DNA of 64,000 nucleotides from Chrysoporthe austroafricana. Its lineage: Eukaryota; Ascomycota; Sordariomycetes; Diaporthales; Cryphonectriaceae. Shown piece by piece: positions 42,322-54,831 of the stretch. The notes beneath the pieces are model-generated. The model worked only from the letters and a program-made list of their open reading frames with translations. It was not told the DNA's origin and did no database searches. Both the position numbers and the translations under genes were made by a program. The stretch covers positions 2,666,001-2,730,000 of the forward strand of contig JYIP02000001.1 of NCBI GenBank assembly GCA_001051155.2, read 5' to 3'. Position 1 is the stretch's first letter, and every line of letters starts with the position of its first letter.

Positions 42322-45086
42322 TTAAAAGTTCTCTTCCGTATCGAGTGAGCCAAACAGCGATGGCTTATCAGTTCGCCGGGCCGGGGTAACCTCCTCGACC
42401 TCCTCGATGGGATCACTGTTGAAGTTGGGCAACTTGCGAATATCAGTCCTCCCATTGCTAGTCCGCTTCTGACGGCGCCTTGTCACATCTTTGCCACGGA
42501 TTTGTTCCGCAGAGATTGCAATCTGTCGTTGCTCATCCAAATGATTAGTCTTCTTGCCAATGAAAGGCTTGGGTCGTGAGAATCTAAAGCCTTCGTCTCC
42601 TTCGCCATGGCCTTGGACTGAACGCGGATGCGCAGCCAGAGATGTGTCGTCCGAATTCCTCATTGCATTGTCATAGGCTTTATCGCAGGGTCGCACATCC
42701 ACAACATCCGAGGGTGCATTCAATGAGGAATCCGAAGGGACCGAAGAGCCCATAGTCGCTTGATCCGTATGGACGATCGCATCCAAGTAGGCTGGCACGA
42801 GCTCTAAGAGGGGATCCGGTGAGGAGTCTACTACTGTGGCCCGGTGACTGACCGAGGCCATGGTAGAGATGTCCGGGTTGGACTGTTCGTACTGTCCCTC
42901 GAGGTCTTGTAGAAGATACGCAAGCGGATGGGCTTCCTCAATTATACTATCTTCATCGGCGCTGGTGGATGTGTCAGACGGTCGAAGTTTCCTTGCCGTT
43001 TCTTTTCTTGCCTCTTCAAGGGCTTGCTCGAGGTTATCATTCGACTCTCCGAGAACGAACTGCCGCCACATATCATTTTCGTCTTTGAATGTGTACTGCT
43101 CGAAATTTGGCTCGTCCTCTGTGCTATCTGGCTGATCGTGCATATGAGCTTTCTCGTAGTCTTCAGCCCATCGTTGTTGAGCCTGCTGCATGGGCGAGAT
43201 GGTCTCATGGTTGCCAGATCGATGAGCCTGAAGCGCTGATGGGTCCTCGGGATGACAAGGAGTGTCCTGCCAAGTGGTGCTTGGAGAGCTCGGAGCCATC
43301 AGCAAACACACCTCATCTGAGCCCTGCGACGGACAGGGTATGAGCTTTTCTTGCGTCTTTATGTCAGTGGCATGTGAACCCCAGTTAGGCCCAGTGAATT
43401 CGGGCTCAGGGAAGTCGGGCTCAGGGAAGTCGGGCTCAGGGAAGTCGGGCTCAGGGAAGTCGGGCTCAGGGAAGTCGGGCTCAGGGAGGTCGGGCTCANT
43501 CGGGCTCAGGGAAGTCGGGCTCAGGGAAGTCGGGCTCAGGGAAGTCGGGCTCAGGGAAGTCGGGCTCAGGGAAGTCGGGCTCAGGGAAGTCGGGCTCAGG
43601 GAGGTCGGGCTCAAGGCTGTATGGGCCGAGACGGTTCGGAAAGCCAGTGCTGTCGTCGCACTGAGAGATCTCGTTGTTAACGGTTCCTAGTTGACTAGAA
43701 TGGATGCGGTGTAGGACCAATTTTTCAGTTGCCTCTTGGCCACTTGTGCTCTCTTCGTCAGCTTCTTCGCGAGGGTGAGCCCTCCTCTGATGGTCGTGCT
43801 TCGACAAGTCGGCGAGTGAATGCCCAGTTGATTCCGGGCTCGCTTTACTCGCCTCCTCTTCACCATTATTATCTAATACTGACTGCAGGATCGATTCCTG
43901 ATCTTCGCCTGGACGTCTCGCTCGCTTGGACAGGGCTAGTTGACTGACGCCGGGTGAAATCTCTGGGGCCGCTAGAGATTCCGAGCCATCAGATGCCTGC
44001 AAATCACTCCATGATTGATCACGCTCTGTTCCACGAACGAACTCTTGCCATGCTTCATTTTGTTCCACTTGGGAAGACGGGACCTGTGGCCTCTGTACTC
44101 CAACTCGGGCTTTAATGCTTGCTGCATTGATAGAGTCGCTTGACTGCGAAGGAAGCAACTGTGAAAACGGGGGCCGGTGGGGGACAGGGTGGTACAGCAG
44201 TGGTGAGGTTGTTGAGATCGGTCCTTGGCTTGAATCTTCACTTGACTCGTGTATTGAAGAGTCCCGTTCGGCTGATTTTCGATTATGGCTTGCACGTTGT
44301 CTGCGATCTTGCTGGTGTTCAGATTCAAGAATGCGGCTCGCTGAGTCCTGAATTAGAGAACTACAAGATGCTTAGACGGTAAGACTATGGATACTTACCC
44401 TGTAAATTTCCCTTAACATCTCTGTAAATCCTACTGCGAGGGCTGGCGGTGGAATTATCATCCAGAGCTCTCTCATGGCTACCAACTCTGACCCTCAGTT
44501 GACTGCGGGTGACCGGTGCTGAGATCGTGATGACACCATCAGGAACTCCGACCTGTCGGTCGACGGACTTGATGCCAAGGAGCTGGCGAAGCCTGTTTCT
44601 CGAAGCGTGATAACGTGGGTGTGAAATGCCCCAGGGGTTATCGCGTGAGGAGGCTCGTGGCTTTGAGAACTCCATTCGGATCGGCTTCTGGACGTCAGTG
44701 CCAACCCAGTCTCCCTTGAGCAGCAGTCTGCGTCTCTTCTGGCGCAGCACATCGTCTTCAACTTGATTTTTGTGGAAAGACGCTGGGCTCGGAAGCTTAG
44801 AAGTGGCATCTTGGAAGTATTGGCTAGTCTGAAGAGATTTGCCTTCTCTGGCTCGCTTCTTGGCAGAAGATGGCGTGGATGGGTTGAGCGTAGATGAACG
44901 ATGATGAGTGGGGGAAGGAGAGTGAGCTGGGCGAGAGACGAAGGAGATGTATGGTGGGCTGATCCTGACATTGGTGTCCATCAGCCCAGCGCGGACCTTG
45001 GCGAAGTGTTCTTTCTGGCGTAGAACGATCTCTCTACCCTTCCGGCCGCGAGAGTGGCGGGCTAAGGTGCCCTCAGTCCAGTTCAT
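42322..45086 (-). CDS. Fungal protein of unknown function with EPDFP pentapeptide repeats
   Basis: Two exons, 45086-44399 and 44340-42322. The donor GTAAGT and acceptor CTCAG keep the frame (GNLQ to ASRILE). I start at 45086 because MNWTEGTLARHSRGRKGREI followed by RQKEHFAKVR is an N-terminal motif I associate with a fungal-specific uncharacterised family. A second conserved patch is RRRLLLKGDWVGTDVQKPIR with NPWGISHPR. The middle is Ser/Glu/Gln-rich and carries an array of (EPDFP)n encoded by the 15-bp minisatellite. The C-terminus ends SLFGSLDTEENF. A single N at 43499 breaks the frame: exon lengths sum to 2707 nt, one base over a codon multiple. Treating the N as 6 nt (plus any multiple of 15) restores both repeat register and frame. 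Probably nuclear (basic, disordered), by inference only. Confidence 0.75.
43401..43613. repeat. Coding 15-bp minisatellite with assembly gap
   Basis: Fifteen visible units of the type CGGGCTCAGGGAAGT (seven before and eight after the N at 43499). On the minus strand they encode a Pro-Asp-Phe-Pro-Glu repeat. The variant unit containing GGGAGGT occurs as the last unit both just before the N and at the right end of the array. This suggests the two flanking contigs overlap and the true copy number is not known. Confidence 0.92.
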
Positions 45087-45598
45087 GTTAGTAGGGATGA
45101 GTGCAAAGTCTAGAAATAAATTCGACTTATTGGAAAGACAGAACGGGATGCTAGACGGGCATTGGATATGTCGGTTGTTGGCCAGGGTGGAGATGAACAC
45201 AAGGAACGCCGAGATCTGAAGGGGAGATGACGATAAGAGAAAGCATTGAGGAGATACCCACATGGAGAGGGAAAGATTCCTACCTAGGTACCTACCTAGA
45301 TAGTGCGTGACTTGGTACAGGCTACAAAGGGAAGAGCCATTGATTACGCAAGCAACGAGGTCGTTGTCGCCCCTGATTGGGAAGGAGTGATAGAAGGAAG
45401 GAACGACCCAAAGCCCAAGGAAAGTTCAAGGGTGGGCCCAGTGCGGGACAGGCCCACCTTCCCGGCAACCTCGAGGGCGATAACGGCGGGAGCTCTTATC
45501 GCAGCTACAACACTGTATGCTGGAACCCACTTGGTCACCTACCGCCATCGTAAGTGCCCCCTCACTACCGAACTCAGACATTCCTCACCTTGACGACG
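45087..45598. promoter_or_regulatory. Divergent region, pentapeptide-repeat gene/NIT3
   Basis: 512 bp between divergent start codons. It holds nested copies of the palindromic TACCTAGGTA at about 45284-45299. An open frame 45303-45593 with one hydrophobic stretch (AITAGALIAATTLYAGTHLV) ends at a GTAAGT-like site. It could be an upstream exon, but no splice joins it in frame to NIT3. Confidence 0.45.
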
Positions 45599-46615
45599 AT
45601 GAGAACACTTTGGACGACGCTCACCTCTTCCGTAAGTAGATTGCCGCTCCCAACGAATCGCACACTACTAGGTAGTTACCTCCGCACAATGGCGACCGCT
45701 GCAGCACCCCTCCTCAAGAAGCCCGTCAAGCTGGCCTGCATCCAACTTGCAAGTGGCGCAGACAAAGCAGCCAACCTCTCCAATGCCCGCGAGAAAGTCC
45801 ACGAGGCTGCCTCTTCGGGCGCCAAGATAATCGTCTTGCCAGAGTGCTTCAACTCACCCTACGGCTGCGACTACTTTCCATCATACGCAGAGCAACTTCT
45901 CCCGCACCCGCCGAGCCTGGAGCAGAGCCCGAGCTTTCACGCCTTGTCTGAGATGGCAAAGGAGACGGGCACATACCTCATAGGAGGATCAATACCAGAG
46001 TTGGACTTTGACGAGCATCAGAAGAAGCGCTACTACAATACATCGTTGACGTTCGACCCAAAGGGCGAGCTGTTGGCTACGCATCGCAAGGTGCACCTGT
46101 TTGACATCGACATCCCCGGCAAGATCACCTTCCGCGAGTCGGACGTGCTGTCGCCAGGGAACAAGCTCACCATCGTCGACCTTCCGGAATATGGCCGCGT
46201 CGGCGTCGCGATATGCTACGATATCCGCTTTCCCGAACTTGGCACTATAGCCGCGCGGAAGGGTTGTTTTGCATTGATCTACCCGGGTGCTTTCAACTTG
46301 ACAACGGGGCCGCTACACTGGCGGCTGCAGGGCCAGGCGAGAGCGATGGACAATCAGGTGTATGTGGCGATGTGCTCTCCTGCGCGCGATATGAACGCGA
46401 GTTATCATGCCTGGGGCCACAGTCTGGTGGTTGACTCCATGGCGCAGGTGCTGGTGGAGGCGGAAGAGCAACAGACGATCGTGTCGGCCGAGCTGAATGG
46501 CGACAAGATCGAGGAGACAAGGAAGGGGATACCGCTGAGGGATCAGAGAAGGTTCGACGTTTATCCTGACATTAGTCAAGGGAAGATACGATTTAGTGAC
46601 CCAGGAAAGGAGTAG
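45599..46615 (+). CDS. NIT3: Omega-amidase / Nit2-type nitrilase-superfamily amidohydrolase
   Basis: Hydrolyses alpha-ketoglutaramate and alpha-ketosuccinamate in the family, a metabolite-repair and methionine-salvage-linked role. Single exon, 338 residues from 45599. The nitrilase triad is visible: Glu about 82 in IIVLPECFNSPYG, Lys about 164 in HRKVHLFDIDIPGK, and Cys about 206 in VAICYDIRFPELG. The block YPGAFNLTTGPLHWRLQGQA is characteristic of Nit2/omega-amidase rather than Nit1. The first about 30 residues (MRTLWTTLTSSVSRLPLPTN) are basic and hydroxylated with no acidic residue, like a mitochondrial presequence. A second in-frame ATG at 45689 in good context would give a 308-residue cytosolic form. 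A further in-frame ATG at 45554 seems less likely. Confidence 0.93.
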   Translation: MRTLWTTLTSSVSRLPLPTNRTLLGSYLRTMATAAAPLLKKPVKLACIQLASGADKAANLSNAREKVHEAASSGAKIIVLPECFNSPYGCDYFPSYAEQLLPHPPSLEQSPSFHALSEMAKETGTYLIGGSIPELDFDEHQKKRYYNTSLTFDPKGELLATHRKVHLFDIDIPGKITFRESDVLSPGNKLTIVDLPEYGRVGVAICYDIRFPELGTIAARKGCFALIYPGAFNLTTGPLHWRLQGQARAMDNQVYVAMCSPARDMNASYHAWGHSLVVDSMAQVLVEAEEQQTIVSAELNGDKIEETRKGIPLRDQRRFDVYPDISQGKIRFSDPGKE

Positions 46616-47333
46616 GAAATGTAGTCGACGGATATTTACTATTGCGCATTGTGTGCTATCGTCAACGTAATATTTGCCCGACTCATGCTGGGATAACCCC
46701 CACTCGCCCCAGCTGCTTGCTGGTGGGGCAAATGCGCTGTTGGTCGTCGCCAGAAGATGAGGAGGCATCTTGCTCGTTGAACTGCCTTGGATTTTTTTCT
46801 TTCTCTCTTTTGACGGGATTCGTATTTAATAGATGACTTATACGTACCTAGGCACGATCGGATACTGCTGCCGGTTGAACAAGCTGTGGACCATCGTGCG
46901 CTTGAACCATGGATAGGCGCTAACACGCATCGTTTTAAGTAAAGAGGTAACCGAGTTCAATTAAGATCAATCTGGCTCATCCCCTCCTCTGCAATTCTAC
47001 CTCCGCTTGATTCCAGAGCACAACACCGATATTAGACATAATCTGAATCGACGTATTGGTTTCAAATAGCATTGGGACCAAAAAATTGCTTAAGACTTGG
47101 TTCCGTGTTGCCGAGTTGTTGACGAGTCCGGACTCTTAGGTATACATACAAAGCATACATATGATGCCCTGGTGTCACTGATGACAAAATTTTTTCCACT
47201 TCGAAAAAACACCCTCCGCATCCTCACTCCACAACCTGCAACCAGACACTTCAACGACAGAAGACCTCATCTTCAAGCCCAGAGCCTGTGCCCTCTACAC
47301 CTCTGTCGTATTTTCCATAGTTCAGTCATCAAG
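46616..47333. other. Intergenic NIT3-SPE3
   Basis: Contains the NIT3 3' end and the SPE3 promoter/leader. Homopolymeric T runs lie near 46792 and 47189. No gene is recognised. Confidence 0.5.
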
Positions 47334-48856
<1,523 letters not shown>

Positions 48857-51800
48857 ATCGAGGGTGAATCATAACGCTTTGTATCTGGATCAGTTATAGG
48901 CATCATAGGTGATGATAAAAAAATTTAACGAAGAGGAGACATCACCCCCTTGGTAGCTCATGGTGTCTTTTCTTGCCTGTGTTTTCTTCCTGTTGAGGCT
49001 TTCACACGACGATGAAAGCATGCTTGACAGGGTATCGACTCGGCCAGCGAAGCCATGATGCTAACGGGAAGTTTCAAGAGCCCGTCCGCTGCGCTGTAAC
49101 CTCGACGCTTCGAGCATAAGCTGTAGGCTGTAGCCCATCCAAAGAGGCCACGCGATCGACGGACAGGTGGTCTTGCACCTGCCCCGCTTGGTATGACGAA
49201 TGCGACACATTCATGTGGCTTTGCGGCGGCAGCCCAAGAACATAAATAGCACCACAAGTGGAACAAAATACCTTTTTATTCATTACCTTCCCGGAGACCG
49301 TTTCTCCGCGCAGCAGCGGGTAACCCCCCGACCCCCAAGGCAACCGGACGCCGAATTCCACCGGAAACGAGTCTGATTATGGCGCCGCCTACCATCAGCA
49401 CTACCTAGACGGGGGAGATGCGGCCCTGCCAGCGCCTGTTGGTCCTTGCTGACGTGCATATTGAGGAGCGACAGGCCACCCCGGTGCAGAGGGAGGTTCC
49501 ATCGAGTGCTGCTGCATGAGGATGGGCTTTCTTGGCAAGCGCTCACGCGGGGCTCAGCCTTGTGTAACTGACGGTCGCGAGCTGCCCAGTTAGGTTGCGA
49601 AATCCGCTCGTTGTGGTCCAAGCGAGGAAGAGCTGCTTTGAGGCTGAGAGAGCCCGTACATGGAGAAGGCGGCTGGCGTGCGAGCCCGGACGCGAGGCGA
49701 TGTCACCTGCCTGATTCCCGGCCTCTCGAGGCTGGACGGACTGGGGAGTCTTCTTACGTGCTCACTCCCCTTGTGTTGTTATCCTTCTACTTTGTTTCTG
49801 CCGGCTAGCGGTTTGACCCTGCCAGAGAGCCGGAGAACAGATGGCCGGCCACTGGCCGGTCGGGCCGGGTGAGCGACTTCTGAGCCCTTCTAGAAGAGAA
49901 CACTGAAGCGCGGGCGGCGCGCCAGGCGGGGCGCGAGACGATGGAGAGGTGACCAGCATGTGCGGTACAGATCTGTACATGGATTCCCCTTCGAGGATGC
50001 TTCCTCCCACCTGCGGTCACCTGCGGGCATCGGATTCTGGGCACGGCACGACCCAAGGCTTGCGGCGGCGTGGTCAGTCATCCCCTCCTCACGTGGCAGC
50101 ACCACCCTGACGCATGCGGCAGCATCGGAGGGCCGGGAAGGAGGGGGGCTGCGTTGGAGGAGCTCTATTGGCCGCGCCGTCGGCGCCAGAAGCAAGATTT
50201 GTAGATTGGGGGTGCCGGACATGCAATACTCACGCCTCAAAGGGTGCGTGCGCGGGCTGGATTGGAGGGCAGCCACCGACCATTTCGCGCCTCTCCGCAG
50301 CTCATGCAGACACGTCGATGGTACACCGCGCAGGGAGATGGTACGGATGCGATGTACCATCGTAGGGAGGGCGGGAGCGACCCGTACGTATAGCTTCCAG
50401 CCTCTCGTCCGAAGGCGGGAGGAGGTGTGGTGAGATTTTGGCTGAGCTCGCAGAGTGCATTGGACGCAGTCAGCCGGCGCGCTGTCTGTCTGTATAGAGT
50501 ACGTATGCGCTTGCTCACGAAGGATCATGCATGCGGGAATCCTTCTGGTGAAACGGTTGGACTTCTTGAGGCACGTCTGCTGGTCGATCAGAACGGCGAC
50601 TACTGCAGCGTATATGCGAGGGAGAACTCTCTAGCGGGCAGGTGGAGTAGAGATCAGAGCTATTCTCTGCGCCTGTCGCGTGTTAGCCATGAGGCCGTGT
50701 GCCTCGGGGACTAGGTGGGTGATCTGCTCTGCCCGGCACGGTACCATTGGAAACAGGACGCTGGGAATGTGGACCGGCTAAACGTGCGACGATGCGGGAT
50801 GAGATGGCGATGGGACGGTTCAAGCTCGGGACATCGCCCTTCGCCCATGTGCTGAGCACTTGCTTAGGGGGTTACATCGGGGAGAATGATGCGAGGAGCC
50901 CATTTGGGGTGCTGTGTACTGGGTAGGCATGTACCAACAGGCGGGAGGGGGGTTTTCCGGAATTAAGCAGCCGTTTCATGACCATGCCTGCGGGCTAATC
51001 ACGGCCCCGGGTCCTCCCTTGTGGGACCCCTGAATTTGCCAACCTCCGCCCGCATAGAATCCACTGTGGATATTGGGCATTTGTCAAAGCTGCAGAAGTG
51101 GCTTGAAGGTCTGGAGAAGGTCATTGATGAGCAGTCCGACATTTGGAACAGGATTCAGGGATAATTGCCGAGGTGGGTAGCGGGCGGCGACCGCGTAAAT
51201 TATGGTTTATCTGCGGCAAGATATCTGTCGAATCACCCAGATACTCGTACTCTGACACTCGGCGCCGCGGGCGTGTGGGCCAGCGGCCGAGGAGAGGAGA
51301 ATTAGACGTCAGAATTTCTCCCCGAGGACTGTACTCGATCGACGTCCTGTTCTGGAAGTCTTTATTGGGCGGTGGAGGTGTTGCATTCGCGTACTGCTGG
51401 CGGTGTAAGAAAACAGCACTTCTTTCTTCATCACTCAACATCTGCAGATGAATCACGGTACATACATTACGTGTATACATACTACTTAGCCTACAAGCAC
51501 ATGGCCGTCGACCATTCTGTCAGGGGCTTCCCTTCCGTCAGCCTCGTGGCCAGACCCCGGGAGGCACAGGCCGTCTTGCAGCGTCCCAGACGATCACGCA
51601 GACAGCCAAGCAATAAAAGTATGCCTCGGGACGCCGCCGGCCATACTCCACTCACAGGCTCCAGGACAGAAGTGCCGTCGGACGGTTCCAGCGAAATGCC
51701 TGACGCATCCGAGCGTGTCTTCGGCTTGGGAGAAGCAATAGGGAGGATCGATAGTGCTCTCCGCACTAGGTCGTCTGTAGGTGCCTCGTAGAATATCTGG

Positions 51801-53506
51801 AGGATGATGGACCTCGCCCTGATCCCTATACCGAGGTGCTCCACAGACAAGCCTGTCCGGCCTCGGAAGGCAGGCTGTGGGTTATGCAGGATTGCAATAG
51901 GCGAAGTTGAGCGCTGTCCCCGGCGCCCCTCACAAAAGCCACACAGGGTACCTAGCGGCACGTCAAGTACTGCAGTACGTATCTACCACTTATGGTGCGC
52001 GCTGAGGGATGCAGACCCTGGGTGGCATCAATCTGTTGCAGATTGGGGTTGTATCAGGCCCTGCTCCCACATGGTGGGTTCTGTGGGTGTCTCTGTACAC
52101 TCTACATGCGTGACCGGTGTGCCCCAGCCTCCAATGCCGCGTTCTGACCACATTACCTGCTGTACGGGCTACGAAGTAACATGACGAGTCGCGGTCTGTC
52201 GGCAAGCCTGGCACCTGGGCACGCCGCAGCGCAGCGCAGCGCGGCACACCACAACCACAGCGTGACGACCTCGGGAGGGTTTGGGGGCTACGCCCCAAGA
52301 AGGTTGCCAGTACCGCGTACTTACATGAGCTATGGGGCCGAAAACATCAAAGGTGACCCACCAGCACCAACAGGCTGCAGCGGGTTCTGCTTCCTAGAGG
52401 TCGTTCTTTGCCGGAACGGGACAAGGCGGGCCCACGCACTAAACGTGGTACTACGGGCCAGTGGCATTCAGGTGCTCCAGTGCCAGGACCCGGTAAGCAT
52501 TAGTGCCCCCGCCCAGCCCATGTGAGGTGCCCTGGGCCGCCTGGTGCCCTGCTGCGAAGGGCATCCCTCCGATATGTCATGAAGATCCATCCTCTGCATT
52601 GGATCTCCCCTGCTGCGCCTGATCCCACCCACTCGAGCTCGCCCTCGACTGGACCGTACTGGAGGGGCTGCATTGGACTCCGGATTCTGGACCCAGGCCC
52701 AGGCCCATCGCTCGCCGCGCAACTCTGCCCGGGTCTTTTGATGTCTGCGCAATCTTCGGTCCATTTCCTCTCCTCCACACGGCCTCACTTTTTTAGTCCC
52801 ATCTCCATCTCCATCTCCTGTTCCCGTCCCATCTTCTTCCCGTCCGAGTCTGGCTCTGTCGCCGCCGTCGCCGCTGCTGCCGCTAACTAAGATCTGGGGA
52901 TCGGACCAGCGCTGGACCAAGTCGAGGTTAGTCCTTGCATGATGCCCGCTTCCACTGCCCATGTCCACCGTTCATAATTACTCGCTCCTCTCCTGCTCCT
53001 TCCTGATGGGCCTCCTGTCAAGCCCAGCGCATGAAATGCCCCTTCAGGTCCTGGCCTTGTCGCCTCGTTCTTGTCTGTCTGGTCACCACAGCCGGACGCC
53101 GCTCGAGAGCTCTGCAGCTGAAAACGTTGGACAGATCCCGCTTCACGTCTGAGCCAGTGGACGTGCACTCCACCCTTATTTGGGCCGGGATCCGTTGACA
53201 TTCCTCGAGTCCCTGTAATCCTCCCAAGATCCTCCTCGATTCTTCGATCGGCCTGCGCCCAGGCATCCTCGACACCCCGTCTTTGTTCACCTGAACACTA
53301 CCGCTCATCCCTTTTCCCACTTATCCACACGAGAACTTCCAGAAGCATCGGCCCGTGGGTTCCGGAAGCGGCAGCCAGTCCTTCGGCACGGCGTTTTATC
53401 TATATACGCCCGTAAAAGCTTAGGGTCGATCGACTCGAGCTACCGCACGACGAGAACCATCGAAAAGGGGCCCAGTCTGGCGGTATCACAGCGACGCAGC
53501 GTCACC
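48857..53506. other. 4.65 kb gene-free region upstream of GNA-2
   Basis: The longest gap in the window. It contains many short overlapping open frames (for example 49890-50528 minus and 51491-51961 minus), none with motifs or splice-linked extension. The sequence is G+C-rich around 49.4-50.4 kb. A GCAGC-type short repeat lies near 52221-52243, and pyrimidine-rich CCATCT repeats lie near 52797-52818. The last about 900 bp plausibly hold the promoter and 5' leader of the G-alpha gene. No RNA gene or mobile element was recognised. Confidence 0.45.
53395..53407 (+). promoter_or_regulatory. Possible TATA element for GNA-2
   Basis: TTTATCTATATAC-like sequence about 100 bp upstream of the GNA-2 ATG. 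Position is plausible for a fungal TATA element, but there is no independent support. Confidence 0.3.
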
Positions 53507-54831
53507 ATGTGCTTCGGCAGTCGCAAGAAGGAGGAGGCAGACGCGATGCGGTCCAAGGAGCTGGACAAGATGATCAAGGCGGACGAGAAACGGATGGCAA
53601 AGGAGGTCAAGTTGCTTCTGCTGGGTACGACGCCCCACCACTGACCCCTACCGCGCCCGCGGTCACCTCGAGATTGACGGCGCTGACTGACGACGACACT
53701 GCAGGAGCCGGAGAATCCGGAAAGTCGACGGTCCTGAAGCAGATGAAACTCATCTACGCGAGCGGGTTCAGCAAGACAGAGAAGTTGGAGTGGAAGCCTG
53801 TCGTGTTCAACAACATCGTGCAGTCATTTCGCATGATCTATGATGCCATGAAGGAATTCGACATTCCTTTCGAGAAGCCTGAGAGCGAGGTCCGTCGCCG
53901 ATCCGGCCGTCTCCATGGATTTTTCTTGATGTTGCCATTGGACATGGGCTGACTAGAATTACACTACAGAAAGATATGGAGCAAGTATTAGTCGACTTCG
54001 AGCTCAGCCCCAACGACCAATTTCCCGAACAATATCTCAGGCCGCTCAAGGACCTATGGTCGGACGAGGGCGTGAAAAAGGCAATCGCAAAGGGCAACGA
54101 ATATGCGCTGCACGACAACTTGGACTAGTGAGTGGACGTTTCGTGGTTGCCCGAGTTGAGCTCTGCTGACGTTGGCAGCTTCTGTGACGACCTGGACCGC
54201 TTCTGGGACAAGGCCTACATCCCCACAGATCAAGACCTGCTGCGATCAAGATTACGAACGACGGGTATAACGGAGACGATATTCGACTTGAGCCAACTAA
54301 CTTACCGCATGTTTGATGTCGGTGGACAGCGATCAGAGCGGAAGAAGTGGATCCACTGTTTCGAGAACGTGAACTCCCTTCTGTTCCTGGTTGCTATATC
54401 TGGCTACGACCAATGCCTCGTCGAAGATAAGGATGGCGTAAGTATGCTCGTCTTTGGTAGGATTCTCTGTGCTGACCAAGTTTCAGAACCAAATGAACGA
54501 GGCCCTGATGCTGTGGGAGTCGATCGCGAACTCGCACTGGTTTCTCAAATCCGCCCTCATCTTGTTCCTTAACAAGATGGACCTGTTCAAGGAGAAGCTG
54601 AACAAGAGTCCGATCACTCAACATGGCTTCACCGACTATCACGGCGAGCCTGACGACTGGAAGCAGGCGAGCAAGTACTTCATGGACAAGTTCAGGGCAC
54701 TCAACCGGAACCCTGAGAAGGAAATATATGGCCACTTCACGAATGCGACCGATACGAACCTTCTCAAGATCACGATGGGATCCGTGCAGGACATGATCAT
54801 ACAACGAAACCTCAAGCAGCTGATCTTATGA
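53507..54831 (+). CDS. gna-2: Heterotrimeric G-protein alpha subunit, fungal group II (GNA-2 type)
   Basis: GTP-binding signalling subunit at the plasma membrane. Five exons, 53507-53624, 53705-53889, 53970-54127, 54179-54437 and 54487-54831, encode 354 residues. G-motifs: GAGESGKST (residues 40-48; rebuilt across intron 1), switch [11 protein letters not shown], switch [18 protein letters not shown] in [14 protein letters not shown], and TNATDT near the end. The N-terminus [14 protein letters not shown] has Cys2 and no Gly2, so it should not be N-myristoylated but could be palmitoylated. The C-terminus NLKQLIL lacks the -4 Cys of group I. Both features place it with GNA-2/MagC/GanA rather than groups I or III. 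The ATG is in CACC context. Confidence 0.95.

Noticed and set aside
43401..43613. Two separate genes flanking the N
   Set aside because: Both sides encode the same repeat on the same strand, and a 6-nt gap restores one continuous frame.
49890..50528. 212-codon minus-strand open frame
   Set aside because: Low-complexity Arg/Pro/Ser translation with no motif. Overlapping plus-strand frames of similar length suggest chance in GC-rich DNA.
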